DNA from: Desulfobotulus alkaliphilus | GTDB lineage: Bacteria; Desulfobacterota; Desulfobacteria; Desulfobacterales; ASO4-4 | Length of the DNA stretch: 64,000 nucleotides | NCBI RefSeq assembly: GCF_007830435.1 | Contig: NZ_VLLC01000019.1 | Location: 1 to 64,000, forward strand | Reading direction: 5' to 3' | Shown: positions 16,910 through 25,590 of the stretch, piece by piece | Position numbering within the stretch: the first letter of the stretch is position 1 | Layout: the number at the start of each line of letters is the position of its first letter | The notes under the pieces: generated by a model | Told to the model about the DNA's origin: nothing | Databases searched by the model: none | What the model saw: the letters and a program-made list of their open reading frames with translations, nothing else | Translations under genes and position numbers: made by a program

Positions 16910-18373
16910 TTAAACATGATTACGGGGAATCCCTTCTGTTTCCTCAGCATCCTGCCGCCGGGTTTTGGGAATACGCAGGGTAAATACCGCACCCTCTCCG
17001 GGTGCAGAAACTACACGGATGTCGCCACCATGCTGATGAATGATGCGGCTTGTGATAAACAGGCCTAGCCCTGTACCGCTGCGGCCCTTGGATGAAAAAA
17101 AGATGGTAAACATCCGTCTGCGGGTCTCCTCATCCATACCAATGCCCGTATCCCGGATCTCAATGAAGATTTCACTACCATCCCCGGATTCCTTCCCGTG
17201 CATTTCAATGCGGTGGTTTTCCTTTGTTGTATCTGCCATGCAGGCATCCAGGGCATTTTCAAGGAGATTGATCAGGGCGGTCCTGAAAATTCCCGCATCC
17301 ACATCAAAAAAATCAAGGCCGGAGTCAAAATAGGAAACAAAGGATATCCCCTGAATCCGTATCCTTGGAGCCATGGTCTGAAACACATCTTCCAGAAAAC
17401 TCATGGCATCCATACGCTCCCAGTCCATGGGTCTCTCCTTGGCATAGAGAAGGATATCCAGTACGAGACTTCGCAAACGGCCGGTAATGTGTTTGACCGC
17501 TTCAAAACCCTCTTCCATGTCTTCGATACGATTCTTCCTGAATCCAGAGCTCATGAGATAAAGCCCACCGTCCATGCCCGTGAGAAGCCCTTTAATGCTG
17601 TGGGAAAGAGTCGTAATCATCAGCCCCAGATGGGAAAGGTGTTCCCTTTCCCTGTAAAAATTGGTGATATCCGTACTTACCATCATAATTTCCTGAAAGT
17701 TTCCGCTTTCATCATACACAGGGGCAGTCCATACAAGGAGCCTCATCTCTTCTCCCTTTCGGTTGATCATAAGCATCTCCGACTGGTGGGGGATTCCGTC
17801 CTGTATGGTTTTTTTCAATGGACAACTGGGGCAGGGCGCCGAACGAACCTGAGGGTCATCCCTGTATACCATATAACAGGGAAGCCCTGCCTTCACACCG
17901 AAATCCTTTTGAAAACGACGATTGACCGCCCGGACGCTGCACTCCTTGCCCTGAATGGTGATATAACAAGGGGCATTGTGAAAAAAACGCTCCATCCGTA
18001 AAAGCTCCTGAGCATTTTTTACCCGTTGCAGATACCGCCGGAGCAAAGCATGGATTTCCCAGGGCTTGAGGGGAAGAAACAGAAGATCCACAGCCCCTAA
18101 GTCCATGCACCCCAGCATGGCTTCTTCCTGTTCCGGTTCCCCGAGGATAACAAGATTGCAGTGACCGGAAAGGCTGCGCACACGGCCCTGCAGAGCTTGG
18201 GCCAATACAGGGTCAGAGGGCATCTGCCAGATCACAAGATCCGCATCCCAGGTAAAGGGTTCGGCACTTCCCGGAGGATAGACATGCAGCGCCACCTCCT
18301 TTCCTTCCAGAAAAGAAGACAGAAGTGGTATGTGCTGTTTATCTTTGGGTATCCACATGATACTCAGAGCCAT
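16910..18373 (-). CDS. Soluble sensor histidine kinase: pseudo-receiver, PAS, HisKA/HATPase
   Basis: Cytoplasmic two-component kinase of 487 residues with no membrane segment. Residues 1-115 look like a receiver domain, but the phospho-acceptor position reads LVIWQMP, with tryptophan in place of Asp, so it is probably a pseudo-receiver. A PAS domain (about 125-240) contains a CPSC pair. The dimerisation helix has the likely phospho-His in TTLSHSIKGLL, and the ATPase domain has N, G1 (DTGIGM) and G2 (GTGLGLF) boxes. It is transcribed towards tmcDCBA and the orphan receiver at 12.3 kb, a possible partner. Confidence 0.88.
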   Translation of the reverse strand: MALSIMWIPKDKQHIPLLSSFLEGKEVALHVYPPGSAEPFTWDADLVIWQMPSDPVLAQALQGRVRSLSGHCNLVILGEPEQEEAMLGCMDLGAVDLLFLPLKPWEIHALLRRYLQRVKNAQELLRMERFFHNAPCYITIQGKECSVRAVNRRFQKDFGVKAGLPCYMVYRDDPQVRSAPCPSCPLKKTIQDGIPHQSEMLMINRKGEEMRLLVWTAPVYDESGNFQEIMMVSTDITNFYREREHLSHLGLMITTLSHSIKGLLTGMDGGLYLMSSGFRKNRIEDMEEGFEAVKHITGRLRSLVLDILLYAKERPMDWERMDAMSFLEDVFQTMAPRIRIQGISFVSYFDSGLDFFDVDAGIFRTALINLLENALDACMADTTKENHRIEMHGKESGDGSEIFIEIRDTGIGMDEETRRRMFTIFFSSKGRSGTGLGLFITSRIIHQHGGDIRVVSAPGEGAVFTLRIPKTRRQDAEETEGIPRNHV

Positions 18374-18636
18374 AAGCGCTATTCCATAATATTTCTTTAT
18401 ATTGATTCAAGGACTTTTTCAGATGCCCTGCCAGATGGTTTCACGCTTACATTATGCAAAAAATCAGCCAGACCAAAAGGGCATCCGCTTTATTTTCTTA
18501 AAAAATCCCTGTACAAATATTTAAAATAAAGAAAAAATGCAATCTGTCGAAGATGAAGAATACGGAAACCAGAAAACCGCTGTCCTTTTCGGGTCGGCCA
18601 GACAGACTGAAACCCAAAAAAACAAGGGAGGAAAAA

Positions 18637-18936
18637 ATGAAAATTGCAGGGACAATACTGGGAATCTGCCTTTTTTTATTCCCCGACCTCCTCTTTGCCC
18701 AGAATATTCCAAGACATCCCAACCCGGACTGGACACCGCCGGGCAACAGACATAATTATCCCGGCTATGAAATGCGGGAGCAAAAAAAACAGAATCACCC
18801 CACCTGGCAGAGAAACACAAACCGCCCCGGTGGCAACACACGGGGCGGCGGCACAACAGATTATTATGATTACAGGTCCATCTCCCAGCAGACGGGTCGC
18901 ATGGAAAACCGGAAAAGTGAAAAAATTATTCCCTGA
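18637..18936 (+). CDS. Small secreted protein of unknown function
   Basis: A 99-residue protein with a clear signal peptide (about residues 1-21, cleavage likely after LLFA). The mature part is short, polar and rich in Asn, Pro, Arg, Gly and Tyr, ending in a GGG-T-Y-Y-Y-like stretch; no family is recognised. The start at 18637 follows a GGAGG site. Its last 11 bases overlap the end of the oppositely oriented flagellar-rod-like gene. The good signal peptide and RBS support it as real, but function is unknown. Confidence 0.6.
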   Translation: MKIAGTILGICLFLFPDLLFAQNIPRHPNPDWTPPGNRHNYPGYEMREQKKQNHPTWQRNTNRPGGNTRGGGTTDYYDYRSISQQTGRMENRKSEKIIP

Positions 18937-19294
18937 TGGAAAGAAGGCTGCCCATCATTTCATCACTCACCCGGACCTGTCTGGCATTGGCCTCATAGCC
19001 TCTGCTGTCTTTGATGGAATGGGCGGTTTCTCTGGCAAGATCGGTCTGGGAAGGAAGCAGGGGAGGCTCTGCCCTGCCAGCCACACCCTGCTGCAGAGCG
19101 GGCGGCTCTGCGGGAAAGGCCTTTTTGGGAGTCACATGGACCTCAGGCCCGGCACCCTTCGGCCCTTCCACAAGGACGGCATCCTGTGGACGAAAACCGT
19201 CGGTATTCACATTGGCAACATTGTGGGCCGTTGCAGAAAAACGGGTTCCAATGGCTCTCATGGCAGCGGCTCCGGCTCCTATGGATGGCAGCAT
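18926..19294 (-). CDS. Orphan flagellar basal-body rod-like protein (FlgC-like)
   Basis: A 122-residue protein with the N-terminal signature of the flagellar rod/hook family: SATAHNVANVNTDGFR, matching the conserved ANxNTxGF box, and a C-terminal helix (YEANARQVRVSDEMMGSLL) like the closing coiled coil of FlgB/FlgC proteins. The middle is proline-rich and non-conserved. The start at 19294 follows AGGAGG. No other flagellar genes are nearby, so it is either a dispersed rod-type component or a derived paralogue. Confidence 0.75.
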   Translation of the reverse strand: MLPSIGAGAAAMRAIGTRFSATAHNVANVNTDGFRPQDAVLVEGPKGAGPEVHVTPKKAFPAEPPALQQGVAGRAEPPLLPSQTDLARETAHSIKDSRGYEANARQVRVSDEMMGSLLSIRE

Positions 19295-19403
19295 GGCAAT
19301 CCTCCTTTGATAAAATACTGAATCTTTCACTCTTTATTTATGATACGCATCCCAAAGCATCGGGTCAATATCCCGGAACAATTTCACAAAAAGGAGTTTT
19401 TCC

Positions 19404-20336
19404 TTGAAAACAGCCGGAATCATCCTTGGTATTCTGCTCATCCTTGCAGCCATTCCCTTTGGAATGGTTCAGTTTTTTCCAGAAAAAAGCCTTGATTTCG
19501 CCCTGGATGCGGAACGCAGAAAATCCGGCCTGATCCGGAAAGAAATCCATTTTGGAAGGGACCTGCACTACGTTTATCTGGAAGGCGGGCAGGGAGCCCC
19601 CCTGATGCTGCTCCATGGTTTCGGGGCTGACAAGGATAACTTTACAAGAATTGCCCGTTTTTTAACCCCGCACTACCGGGTCATCATACCGGACCATACG
19701 GGCTTTGGAGAATCCGCCAGACCGGAGGGAGCCTCCTACACCCCGGAAGAACAGGCAGAAAGGCTTCACAGGCTGGCAGAAGGCCTTGGGATCACCAGCA
19801 TGCATATGGGCGGCAGTTCCATGGGCGGACAGATTGCCATGGTTTATGCTTCCATGTATCCGGATCAGGTGGAAAGCCTCTGGCTTTTAAATCCCGGAGG
19901 TCTCTGGGACGGTCCCACCGCAGACGCATGGAAAACCATGACGGCGGACACGGACAGCCAAAACCCCCTGATCATTGAAAAGGAAGAAGATATTTTCAGC
20001 CTCCCCTCCCTTGTCATGGAAAAAGCACCCTACACGCCTAAGGCTTTTTTGCGGGTCATTGCCAGAGAACGCATGAAAAATGCAAGGCTGGAAAAAAAGA
20101 TTTTTAAAGATATTCTCAGCAGCAATGTCAGGGAAAAGATAGAAGAACTTAATACACCGGCCCTCATCGTGTGGGGCAGAGAAGACAGAGTCCTTCATCC
20201 GGGGAATGCAGAAATACTCCATGGTCTTTTACCCCTATCCAGCCTGATTCTCATGGAGGGCATCGGGCATCTCCCCATGCTGGAGGCACCGGAGCAGAGT
20301 GCTGAGGACTACCTGAACTTCCGGAAGAATCTATAA
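19404..20336 (+). CDS. Alpha/beta hydrolase, lipase/esterase-like
   Basis: Serine hydrolase of 310 residues with an N-terminal hydrophobic anchor or signal (about 3-20), suggesting an envelope location. The catalytic triad is visible: nucleophile Ser in GGSSMGG, Asp in WGREDRVLHP and His in GIGHLP; the oxyanion-hole segment LLHGFGADKDNF precedes. The layout resembles the LipA/monoacylglycerol lipase group, but the substrate is not known. The start is a TTG with AAGGAG seven bases upstream. MITE copy C begins only eight bases after its stop. Confidence 0.88.
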   Translation: MKTAGIILGILLILAAIPFGMVQFFPEKSLDFALDAERRKSGLIRKEIHFGRDLHYVYLEGGQGAPLMLLHGFGADKDNFTRIARFLTPHYRVIIPDHTGFGESARPEGASYTPEEQAERLHRLAEGLGITSMHMGGSSMGGQIAMVYASMYPDQVESLWLLNPGGLWDGPTADAWKTMTADTDSQNPLIIEKEEDIFSLPSLVMEKAPYTPKAFLRVIARERMKNARLEKKIFKDILSSNVREKIEELNTPALIVWGREDRVLHPGNAEILHGLLPLSSLILMEGIGHLPMLEAPEQSAEDYLNFRKNL

Positions 20337-20344
20337 TGCAACCT

Positions 20345-20866
20345 GTAAGTAACTTGACAAGTACTCTATGACATGATGCCGTAGCTCGGTGCGCATTGCT
20401 GCTCAACACATTTTTCCCATGGGATTGTCATCCCATTATACAATTGCACAGGCACAAAGCCTATTTGTTCGTGACGCAATCCGGCACTCAAGCTGAAAAG
20501 CTCAAGCCCTTTACGGGAGCAAAAGTGCTTCAAGGATCTTGAGTGCCGGATTCGGGAGCTTCTTGTCCTGTGCGGAAGCGGCAAAAACTCCCCGCCACAG
20601 GCAGGATAAGCTTTTTGATTACCATGGCAGGCTTAAGCACGCTGCCTTTGTGGCGGCTCAGACAGTTTGCCGCTTTTATAGCACTCCGGCACTCAAGCTC
20701 GCAAAAGCCCATTGTTTTCATCGCAGGCTTTGGGTTTTTGGCTTGAGTGCCGGAATCCGAAACGATTGCAATGTCACTCACAAACAGCCTCTGTGCCTTA
20801 TGCAAGGGCCACCCACAAGCAAGCACGCACCGAAGCACTGGTACTAAAATTCCATTGCTGAAATCC
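20345..20866. mobile_element. MITE copy C, composite with three nested modules
   Basis: About 520 bp of non-coding palindromic DNA between the hydrolase and tsaD. The left end reads GTAAGTAACTTGACAAGTAC followed by TCTATGACA and a GCCG-rich hairpin, the inverse of the right end of copy E. The interior carries the TATTTG..CGTGACGCAATC arm, module N1 twice (20481-20549, 20686-20753) and module N2 (20567-20676). The right end is degenerate and no target duplication is seen, so its exact limit is uncertain. Confidence 0.7.
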
Positions 20867-20882
20867 CAAAAGACAACCGACC

Positions 20883-21908
20883 CTACCTGTGCCGCACCGC
20901 CACACGGCCAGGATCCGTGGCCCTTGAAAAAACATCGGCATCCAGCCCGAGAACTTTTCCTGCCTGAAGATAATGATATCCGGCTGCGGCAATCATGGCG
21001 GCATTGTCTCCACAGAGAAAGGGAGAGGGCATATGGAGGCGGATCCCCCGCATATCCGCCTCCTGAGCAGCCTTTTTCTTCAAGCCCCGGTTGGCAGCCA
21101 CCCCGCCGACAATGGCCAGATCCCTGCACCCCATCTTTTCTACGGCAAGAAAAGCCTTGGATACCAGCACATCCACCACAGCATCCTGAAAAGCTGCGGC
21201 AATGTCCGCCCTGGACGTTTTGCCTCCGTCTTCGGACAGAAAACGTGCCACTGCGGATTTCAGCCCACTGAAGCTGAAATCTAAACCATCCTTATCCAGA
21301 AAAGCCCTTGGAAAAAAAACACGTCCCCCCTCACCCTCTGCAGCCATGGCATCAATCACCGGGCCGCCGGGATAACCCAGCCCCATGATTTTAGCAATCT
21401 TATCATAGGCTTCCCCTGCGGCATCATCCCTTGTCTGCCCCAGAAGCTCAAGGGTCAGGGCATCGGGAACATGATAAAGCCCCGTATGTCCCCCTGACAC
21501 CACAAGGGCCACAAAGGGATAAACCGGGGGAGTTTTTTCCGGCTCAAGGAAAACGGAATGGATATGACCCAACAGGTGATGCACCCCCACACAGGGAATG
21601 TTCAGACCAAAGGCACAGGCCCTTGCAAATCCGAAGCCCACCAGAAGGGCTCCCACCAGTCCCGGCCCCTGAGTGACGGCCACGGCATCCAGATCCCCAG
21701 CCTCCATTCCGCAGGCGGCAAGGGCCGCCTCCACCATGGGGCATATGGCTTCCACATGATGGCGGGATGCCAGCTCCGGCACCACCCCTCCGTAACGGTG
21801 GTGAATTTCCACCTGAGATGCCACCTCCGAAGACAGAATTTTCACCCCGTCTTCCACAACGGCTGCGGCGGTTTCATCACAGGAAGACTCTATACCCAGA
21901 ATACGCAT
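20883..21908 (-). CDS. tsaD: tRNA N6-threonylcarbamoyladenosine transferase TsaD
   Basis: Universal enzyme (Kae1/Gcp family) that transfers the threonylcarbamoyl group to A37 of ANN-decoding tRNAs together with TsaB and TsaE. The metal-binding HHLLGH motif lies near residue 112, the N-terminal GIESSCDETAAA nucleotide-binding start is complete, and the C-terminal VVGGVAANRGL and PSPFLCGDNAAMIA segments are conserved. Its 341-residue length is standard. MITE copy C sits right after its stop codon. The purM terminator lies just upstream of its start. Confidence 0.97.
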   Translation of the reverse strand: MRILGIESSCDETAAAVVEDGVKILSSEVASQVEIHHRYGGVVPELASRHHVEAICPMVEAALAACGMEAGDLDAVAVTQGPGLVGALLVGFGFARACAFGLNIPCVGVHHLLGHIHSVFLEPEKTPPVYPFVALVVSGGHTGLYHVPDALTLELLGQTRDDAAGEAYDKIAKIMGLGYPGGPVIDAMAAEGEGGRVFFPRAFLDKDGLDFSFSGLKSAVARFLSEDGGKTSRADIAAAFQDAVVDVLVSKAFLAVEKMGCRDLAIVGGVAANRGLKKKAAQEADMRGIRLHMPSPFLCGDNAAMIAAAGYHYLQAGKVLGLDADVFSRATDPGRVAVRHR

Positions 21909-21948
21909 GTTTTCCCCTCATATACTGACATACCATTCAGACTAAAAA

Positions 21949-21990
21949 CAAAAAAGACCGGACAAGCCCCTTAAAGGGGCTGATCCGGCC
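21949..21990 (-). terminator. Terminator of purM
   Basis: On the minus strand GGCCGGATCAGCCCC and GGGGCTTGTCCGGTC pair nearly fully around TTTAA and are followed by a run of Ts. It ends the leftward purM transcript 23 bases after the stop codon. Confidence 0.9.
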
Positions 21991-22012
21991 ATATCAGATA
22001 CAAAACAGATAC

Positions 22013-23059
22013 TTAATCCATCCACATCACCTGGGGTTCATCCCCGGTGCGTTCCACCACATCACCAATGATAAAGGCCTGTTCTCCAAGAATACGCAGG
22101 CGATCCATAACATCCGCCGTTGCCTTTTCCGGCACAATGGCCACCATACCAATGCCCATATTAAAGGTCCGGTGCATTTCATGTAGCTCTACATTGCCTG
22201 CTTCCTGAAGGAAGGTGAAAACCGGAGGAATATCCCAGCTTCCTTTACGGATACACACCTTGCAGGCCTGGGGGAGCACCCGCACTATATTTTCCGTAAT
22301 GCCTCCACCCGTAATATGGGAAAGTCCATGAACCGGCTGATCTTTTATAAGGGAAAGAACTGAATCCACATATATTCTGGTGGGAGTTAAAAGAATATCC
22401 CCTATGGCAGCGTTTAAACTTTCAACAAAACTGTCCACCTTAAGTCCCAGAGTATCAAAACAAATTTTACGCACCAGAGAAAAACCATTGGAATGCAGTC
22501 CGCTGGAAGCAATGCCCACCAGCTGATGTCCGCCCCGTATGGAAGATCCGTCAATGATTTTTTCATTGTCCACAATACCAACGGAAAAACCTGCCAGATC
22601 ATACTCCCCTTCTGCATAGAGGCCCGGCATTTCAGCAGTTTCTCCACCTATAAGGGCGCACTGGGCCTGACGACAGCCTTCGGCCACCCCCTGAATCACC
22701 GCAGATGCCACATCATTCTCAAGTTTTCCAATGGAAAAATAATCAAGAAAAAACAAAGGCTTTGCACCCTGAACCAGAATATCATTCACACACATGGCCA
22801 CAAGGTCAATACCAATGGTGTCATGTCTGCCCGTCATAAAGGCAATTTTCAGTTTGGTTCCCACACCATCGGTGGAGCTTACCAGCACAGGACGCTCGAT
22901 ATTGCTGAGATTCAGGGAAAAAAGGCCACAAAAACCGCCGATCTCTCCCATGACACCGGAACGGGGGGTATTATTGGCTATTTTTTTTATGGTCTGCACA
23001 AGACTGTTGGCCTTGTCAATATCCACACCTGCATCCGCATAGGTCAAGGGCTTGCTCAT
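22013..23059 (-). CDS. purM: Phosphoribosylformylglycinamidine cyclo-ligase
   Basis: Cytoplasmic AIR synthetase, step five of purine synthesis, ATP-dependent ring closure of FGAM. The N-terminal LTYADAGVDIDKAN, the VSSTDGVGTKLKIA phosphate-binding segment, the GGETAEMPG motif and the late GGGITENIVRVLP segment are all family hallmarks. The start at 23059 follows a GAGGA site; the longer frame adds ten unrelated residues. Length is 348 residues. It is monocistronic, bounded by a terminator and by a palindrome-rich promoter region shared with the divergent hom gene. Confidence 0.96.
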   Translation of the reverse strand: MSKPLTYADAGVDIDKANSLVQTIKKIANNTPRSGVMGEIGGFCGLFSLNLSNIERPVLVSSTDGVGTKLKIAFMTGRHDTIGIDLVAMCVNDILVQGAKPLFFLDYFSIGKLENDVASAVIQGVAEGCRQAQCALIGGETAEMPGLYAEGEYDLAGFSVGIVDNEKIIDGSSIRGGHQLVGIASSGLHSNGFSLVRKICFDTLGLKVDSFVESLNAAIGDILLTPTRIYVDSVLSLIKDQPVHGLSHITGGGITENIVRVLPQACKVCIRKGSWDIPPVFTFLQEAGNVELHEMHRTFNMGIGMVAIVPEKATADVMDRLRILGEQAFIIGDVVERTGDEPQVMWMD

Positions 23060-23148
23060 CGGGGTCCTCATCGTAACACGAAAGATCATTTAAGTATAAA
23101 AAACGGACAATCAATATAAAAACCTTTAAAAATTACCCCTGCAACCCT

Positions 23149-23199
23149 TGAAAGTCAAAACAATTTTTGACTTTCATACCTAAGCTATTGTAGTTAGGT
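23149..23199. promoter_or_regulatory. Two inverted repeats in the purM/hom divergent control region
   Basis: TGAAAGTCAAA and TTTGACTTTCA form a perfect 11-bp inverted repeat (23149-23176). Immediately beside it ACCTAA and TTAGGT are separated by 10 bases (23178-23199). No T-run follows, so operator or RNA-hairpin roles are more likely than termination. The regulator is unknown. Confidence 0.5.
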
Positions 23200-23318
23200 G
23201 CTTAAGTATGTCCGGGTTTTCTGATCTACTTTTCCGGTACTGCATAACGCCCGGAAAGTCCAGTGTACAGAAAATCTTCAATGAATACCGGATTCCCTCT
23301 TACCCCACTGGAGTTTGA

Positions 23319-24647
23319 ATGAAACGGATGCAAATCGGCCTGATCGGATGCGGCACTGTTGGCGAAGGTGTTGCTCGTATCCTTCTGGATCAGCAGGAAA
23401 TTCTCAAAGATCGCCTTGGCATGGAAATGGTCCTCAAAAAAGTTGCGGACACAGATACCCAAAGAACCCGCTCCGTCACCTTTGCCGAAGGTGTATTTAC
23501 CACCGATGCATCTGAAATTCTGGAAGATCCTGAAATTGATGTGGTGGTGGAAATGGTTGGGGGTACGGGTTTTGCCAAAGACGCCATACTAAAGGCCATG
23601 GAACAGGGAAAACATGTGGTCACGGCCAACAAAAAGCTTTTAGCCTTGGAAGGAAACTCCCTTTTTGCCAAAGCTTTTCAAAAAAACGTGACCATTGCCT
23701 ATGAAGCCAGTGTGGGCGGATGCATGCCCATCATCAAGACCTTAAGGGAAAACCTTGTGGCCAACCGTATCTTTGCCATGACCGGTATTCTCAACGGCAC
23801 CTGTAATTATATTCTGACTGAAATAACCCGCCTTGGCCTTTCCTTTGAAGAGGCCCTGGAGCAGGCAAAAATCAAGGGTTTTGCCGAAGCCGACCCCACC
23901 CTTGACATTGAAGGCTGTGATGCGGCCCATAAACTGGCCATCATTTCAGCCATTGCCTACGGCATGGAGATTGATTTTGAAGGTGTTTACGTTGAAGGTA
24001 TCTCCCGCATTGAACCTCTGGATATTCTTTATGCCGATCAGTTCGGCTACCGTATCAAACTTCTGGCCATTTCCAAAAACCACGGAGACAGCATTGAGGC
24101 AAGGGTACACCCTGCCATGATTCCCGTAGACTGCCTTCTTTCCCAGGTGGGTGGCTCTGTCAATGCCCTGAGCATCTTTGGTGACTGCACCGGTGAAATG
24201 ATGCTTTACGGCCATGGCGCAGGCATGATGCCCACGGCCAGTGCCGTGGTGGCGGACCTTGCCGACATTGCAAGGGACATGAAAAGGGAAGATGGTGGCA
24301 GGCTCCCCGCACTGGGTTATCCTTCAAAAAATATCAGAAAGATACCCGTCCTTCCCATCTCCGAAATTCAGACCCATTATTATTTCAGAATTTCCGCCGC
24401 AGACCAGCCGGGTGTTCTTTCCAGGGTCTCCGGCATTCTGGCCAAATACAGCATCAGCATCATGAGTGTTCATCAGAAAGAAAGGCATGCTTCCGATGCC
24501 GTTCCTCTGGTCTTCATGACCCACCGGGCCAAGGAAGCAGATGTGAGAAAAGCCTTAGGTGAGATCCGTGAACTGCCGGAAATCGGCTGCGATCCTGTGC
24601 TTATACGCATAGAAGACCCCCAGGCCAACGGCTGTGCCCATACCTGA
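23319..24647 (+). CDS. hom: Homoserine dehydrogenase
   Basis: NAD(P)-dependent enzyme that reduces aspartate semialdehyde to homoserine for threonine and methionine synthesis. The N-terminal GLIGCGTVGEGV Rossmann motif, the TANKKLLA segment, the catalytic-domain GILNGTCNYIL signature and a GFAEADPTLDIEG segment are clear. A C-terminal ACT domain (about residues 355-430, starting YYFRISAADQPGVLS) implies feedback control by threonine, as in other 440-residue Hom proteins. A GGAG site precedes the ATG. ThrH-like phosphatase follows 123 bases later. Confidence 0.96.
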   Translation: MKRMQIGLIGCGTVGEGVARILLDQQEILKDRLGMEMVLKKVADTDTQRTRSVTFAEGVFTTDASEILEDPEIDVVVEMVGGTGFAKDAILKAMEQGKHVVTANKKLLALEGNSLFAKAFQKNVTIAYEASVGGCMPIIKTLRENLVANRIFAMTGILNGTCNYILTEITRLGLSFEEALEQAKIKGFAEADPTLDIEGCDAAHKLAIISAIAYGMEIDFEGVYVEGISRIEPLDILYADQFGYRIKLLAISKNHGDSIEARVHPAMIPVDCLLSQVGGSVNALSIFGDCTGEMMLYGHGAGMMPTASAVVADLADIARDMKREDGGRLPALGYPSKNIRKIPVLPISEIQTHYYFRISAADQPGVLSRVSGILAKYSISIMSVHQKERHASDAVPLVFMTHRAKEADVRKALGEIRELPEIGCDPVLIRIEDPQANGCAHT

Positions 24648-24770
24648 AGTGGCTGCCATCCTGAAGCCTTATTTTATAACACTTCCATGCCTCTTAAACA
24701 CAGGCCATGGAAAACCGCAGCCGAATCTTAAATAAAAGGCTGCTGAACCTGAAAAGAAAAAAGGACCACC

Positions 24771-25379
24771 ATGCATATCATCTGCTCTGATCTGGAAGGC
24801 GTATTCATCCCGGAAATATGGATCAACGTTGCCGAGCGCACGGGCATTGAAGAACTGCGCCTCACCACCCGTGATATTTCAGACTATGATGAGCTTATGA
24901 CCCACAGGCTCAAGGTGCTGGATACCCACGGACTCAAGCTTCAGGACATACAGGAAGTCATTGCCACCATGGAACCTTTACCCGACGCTGCGGATTTCGT
25001 GCAATGGCTCAGGGAAAAGAGCCAGCTCATTGTGGTCTCCGATACCTTTTTACAGTTTGCTGCCCCCCTCATGGCCAAACTCAACCAGCCCACCCTGTTC
25101 TGCCATGAGCTGGAAGTTGCCGCAGACGGGCAGATAACAGCCTATAAACTGCGCCAGAAAGATGCCAAAAGCAAAACCGTCCGGGCACTTAAAAGTCTGG
25201 ATTATACGGTTCTGGCCTTTGGTGACTCCTATAATGATACGGGCATGCTCAAGGAAGCGGATTTCGGATTTTTCTTCCAGCCGCCGGACAATGTGGTGGC
25301 AGATTTTCCTCAGTTTCCCGTAACAAGAGATTATGAAACCCTGAAAAACCATATCAGAAAATCTCTGGGAATTGCCTGA
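24771..25379 (+). CDS. thrH: ThrH-like phosphoserine/homoserine phosphotransferase
   Basis: HAD-superfamily enzyme of 202 residues. Motif I is SDLEGVFIPEIW: the glutamate following the nucleophile Asp (DxE instead of DxD) and the next residues match Pseudomonas ThrH, which dephosphorylates phosphoserine and can transfer the phosphate to homoserine. Motif II is VVSDTF and motif III/IV is LAFGDSYNDTGML. Its position directly after homoserine dehydrogenase supports a link to homoserine and threonine metabolism. A simple serB-like phosphatase role remains possible. Confidence 0.88.
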   Translation: MHIICSDLEGVFIPEIWINVAERTGIEELRLTTRDISDYDELMTHRLKVLDTHGLKLQDIQEVIATMEPLPDAADFVQWLREKSQLIVVSDTFLQFAAPLMAKLNQPTLFCHELEVAADGQITAYKLRQKDAKSKTVRALKSLDYTVLAFGDSYNDTGMLKEADFGFFFQPPDNVVADFPQFPVTRDYETLKNHIRKSLGIA

Positions 25380-25446
25380 ACCCAGAAGGAATATCAAAAA
25401 AAGTATTGACTTCATAAAACGAAATAGGTATTCTGTTTTTCGTTGC

Positions 25447-25523
<77 letters not shown>

Positions 25524-25533
25524 TAAAAATAAA

Positions 25534-25565
25534 GGCTCACGGTTTAAAACCGTGGGTTTTTTTTA
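25534..25565 (+). terminator. Terminator after tRNA-fMet
   Basis: CTCACGGTT and AACCGTGGG pair around a three-base loop and are followed by eight Ts. It ends the tRNA transcript ten bases beyond CCA. Confidence 0.9.
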
Positions 25566-25590
25566 TTTGTTTCATAAATCTTTTCCAGTT

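Noticed and set aside
20530-21129. Open frame of 199 codons across the tsaD end and MITE copy C
   Set aside because: Starts in the wrong frame inside tsaD and ends in repeat DNA.
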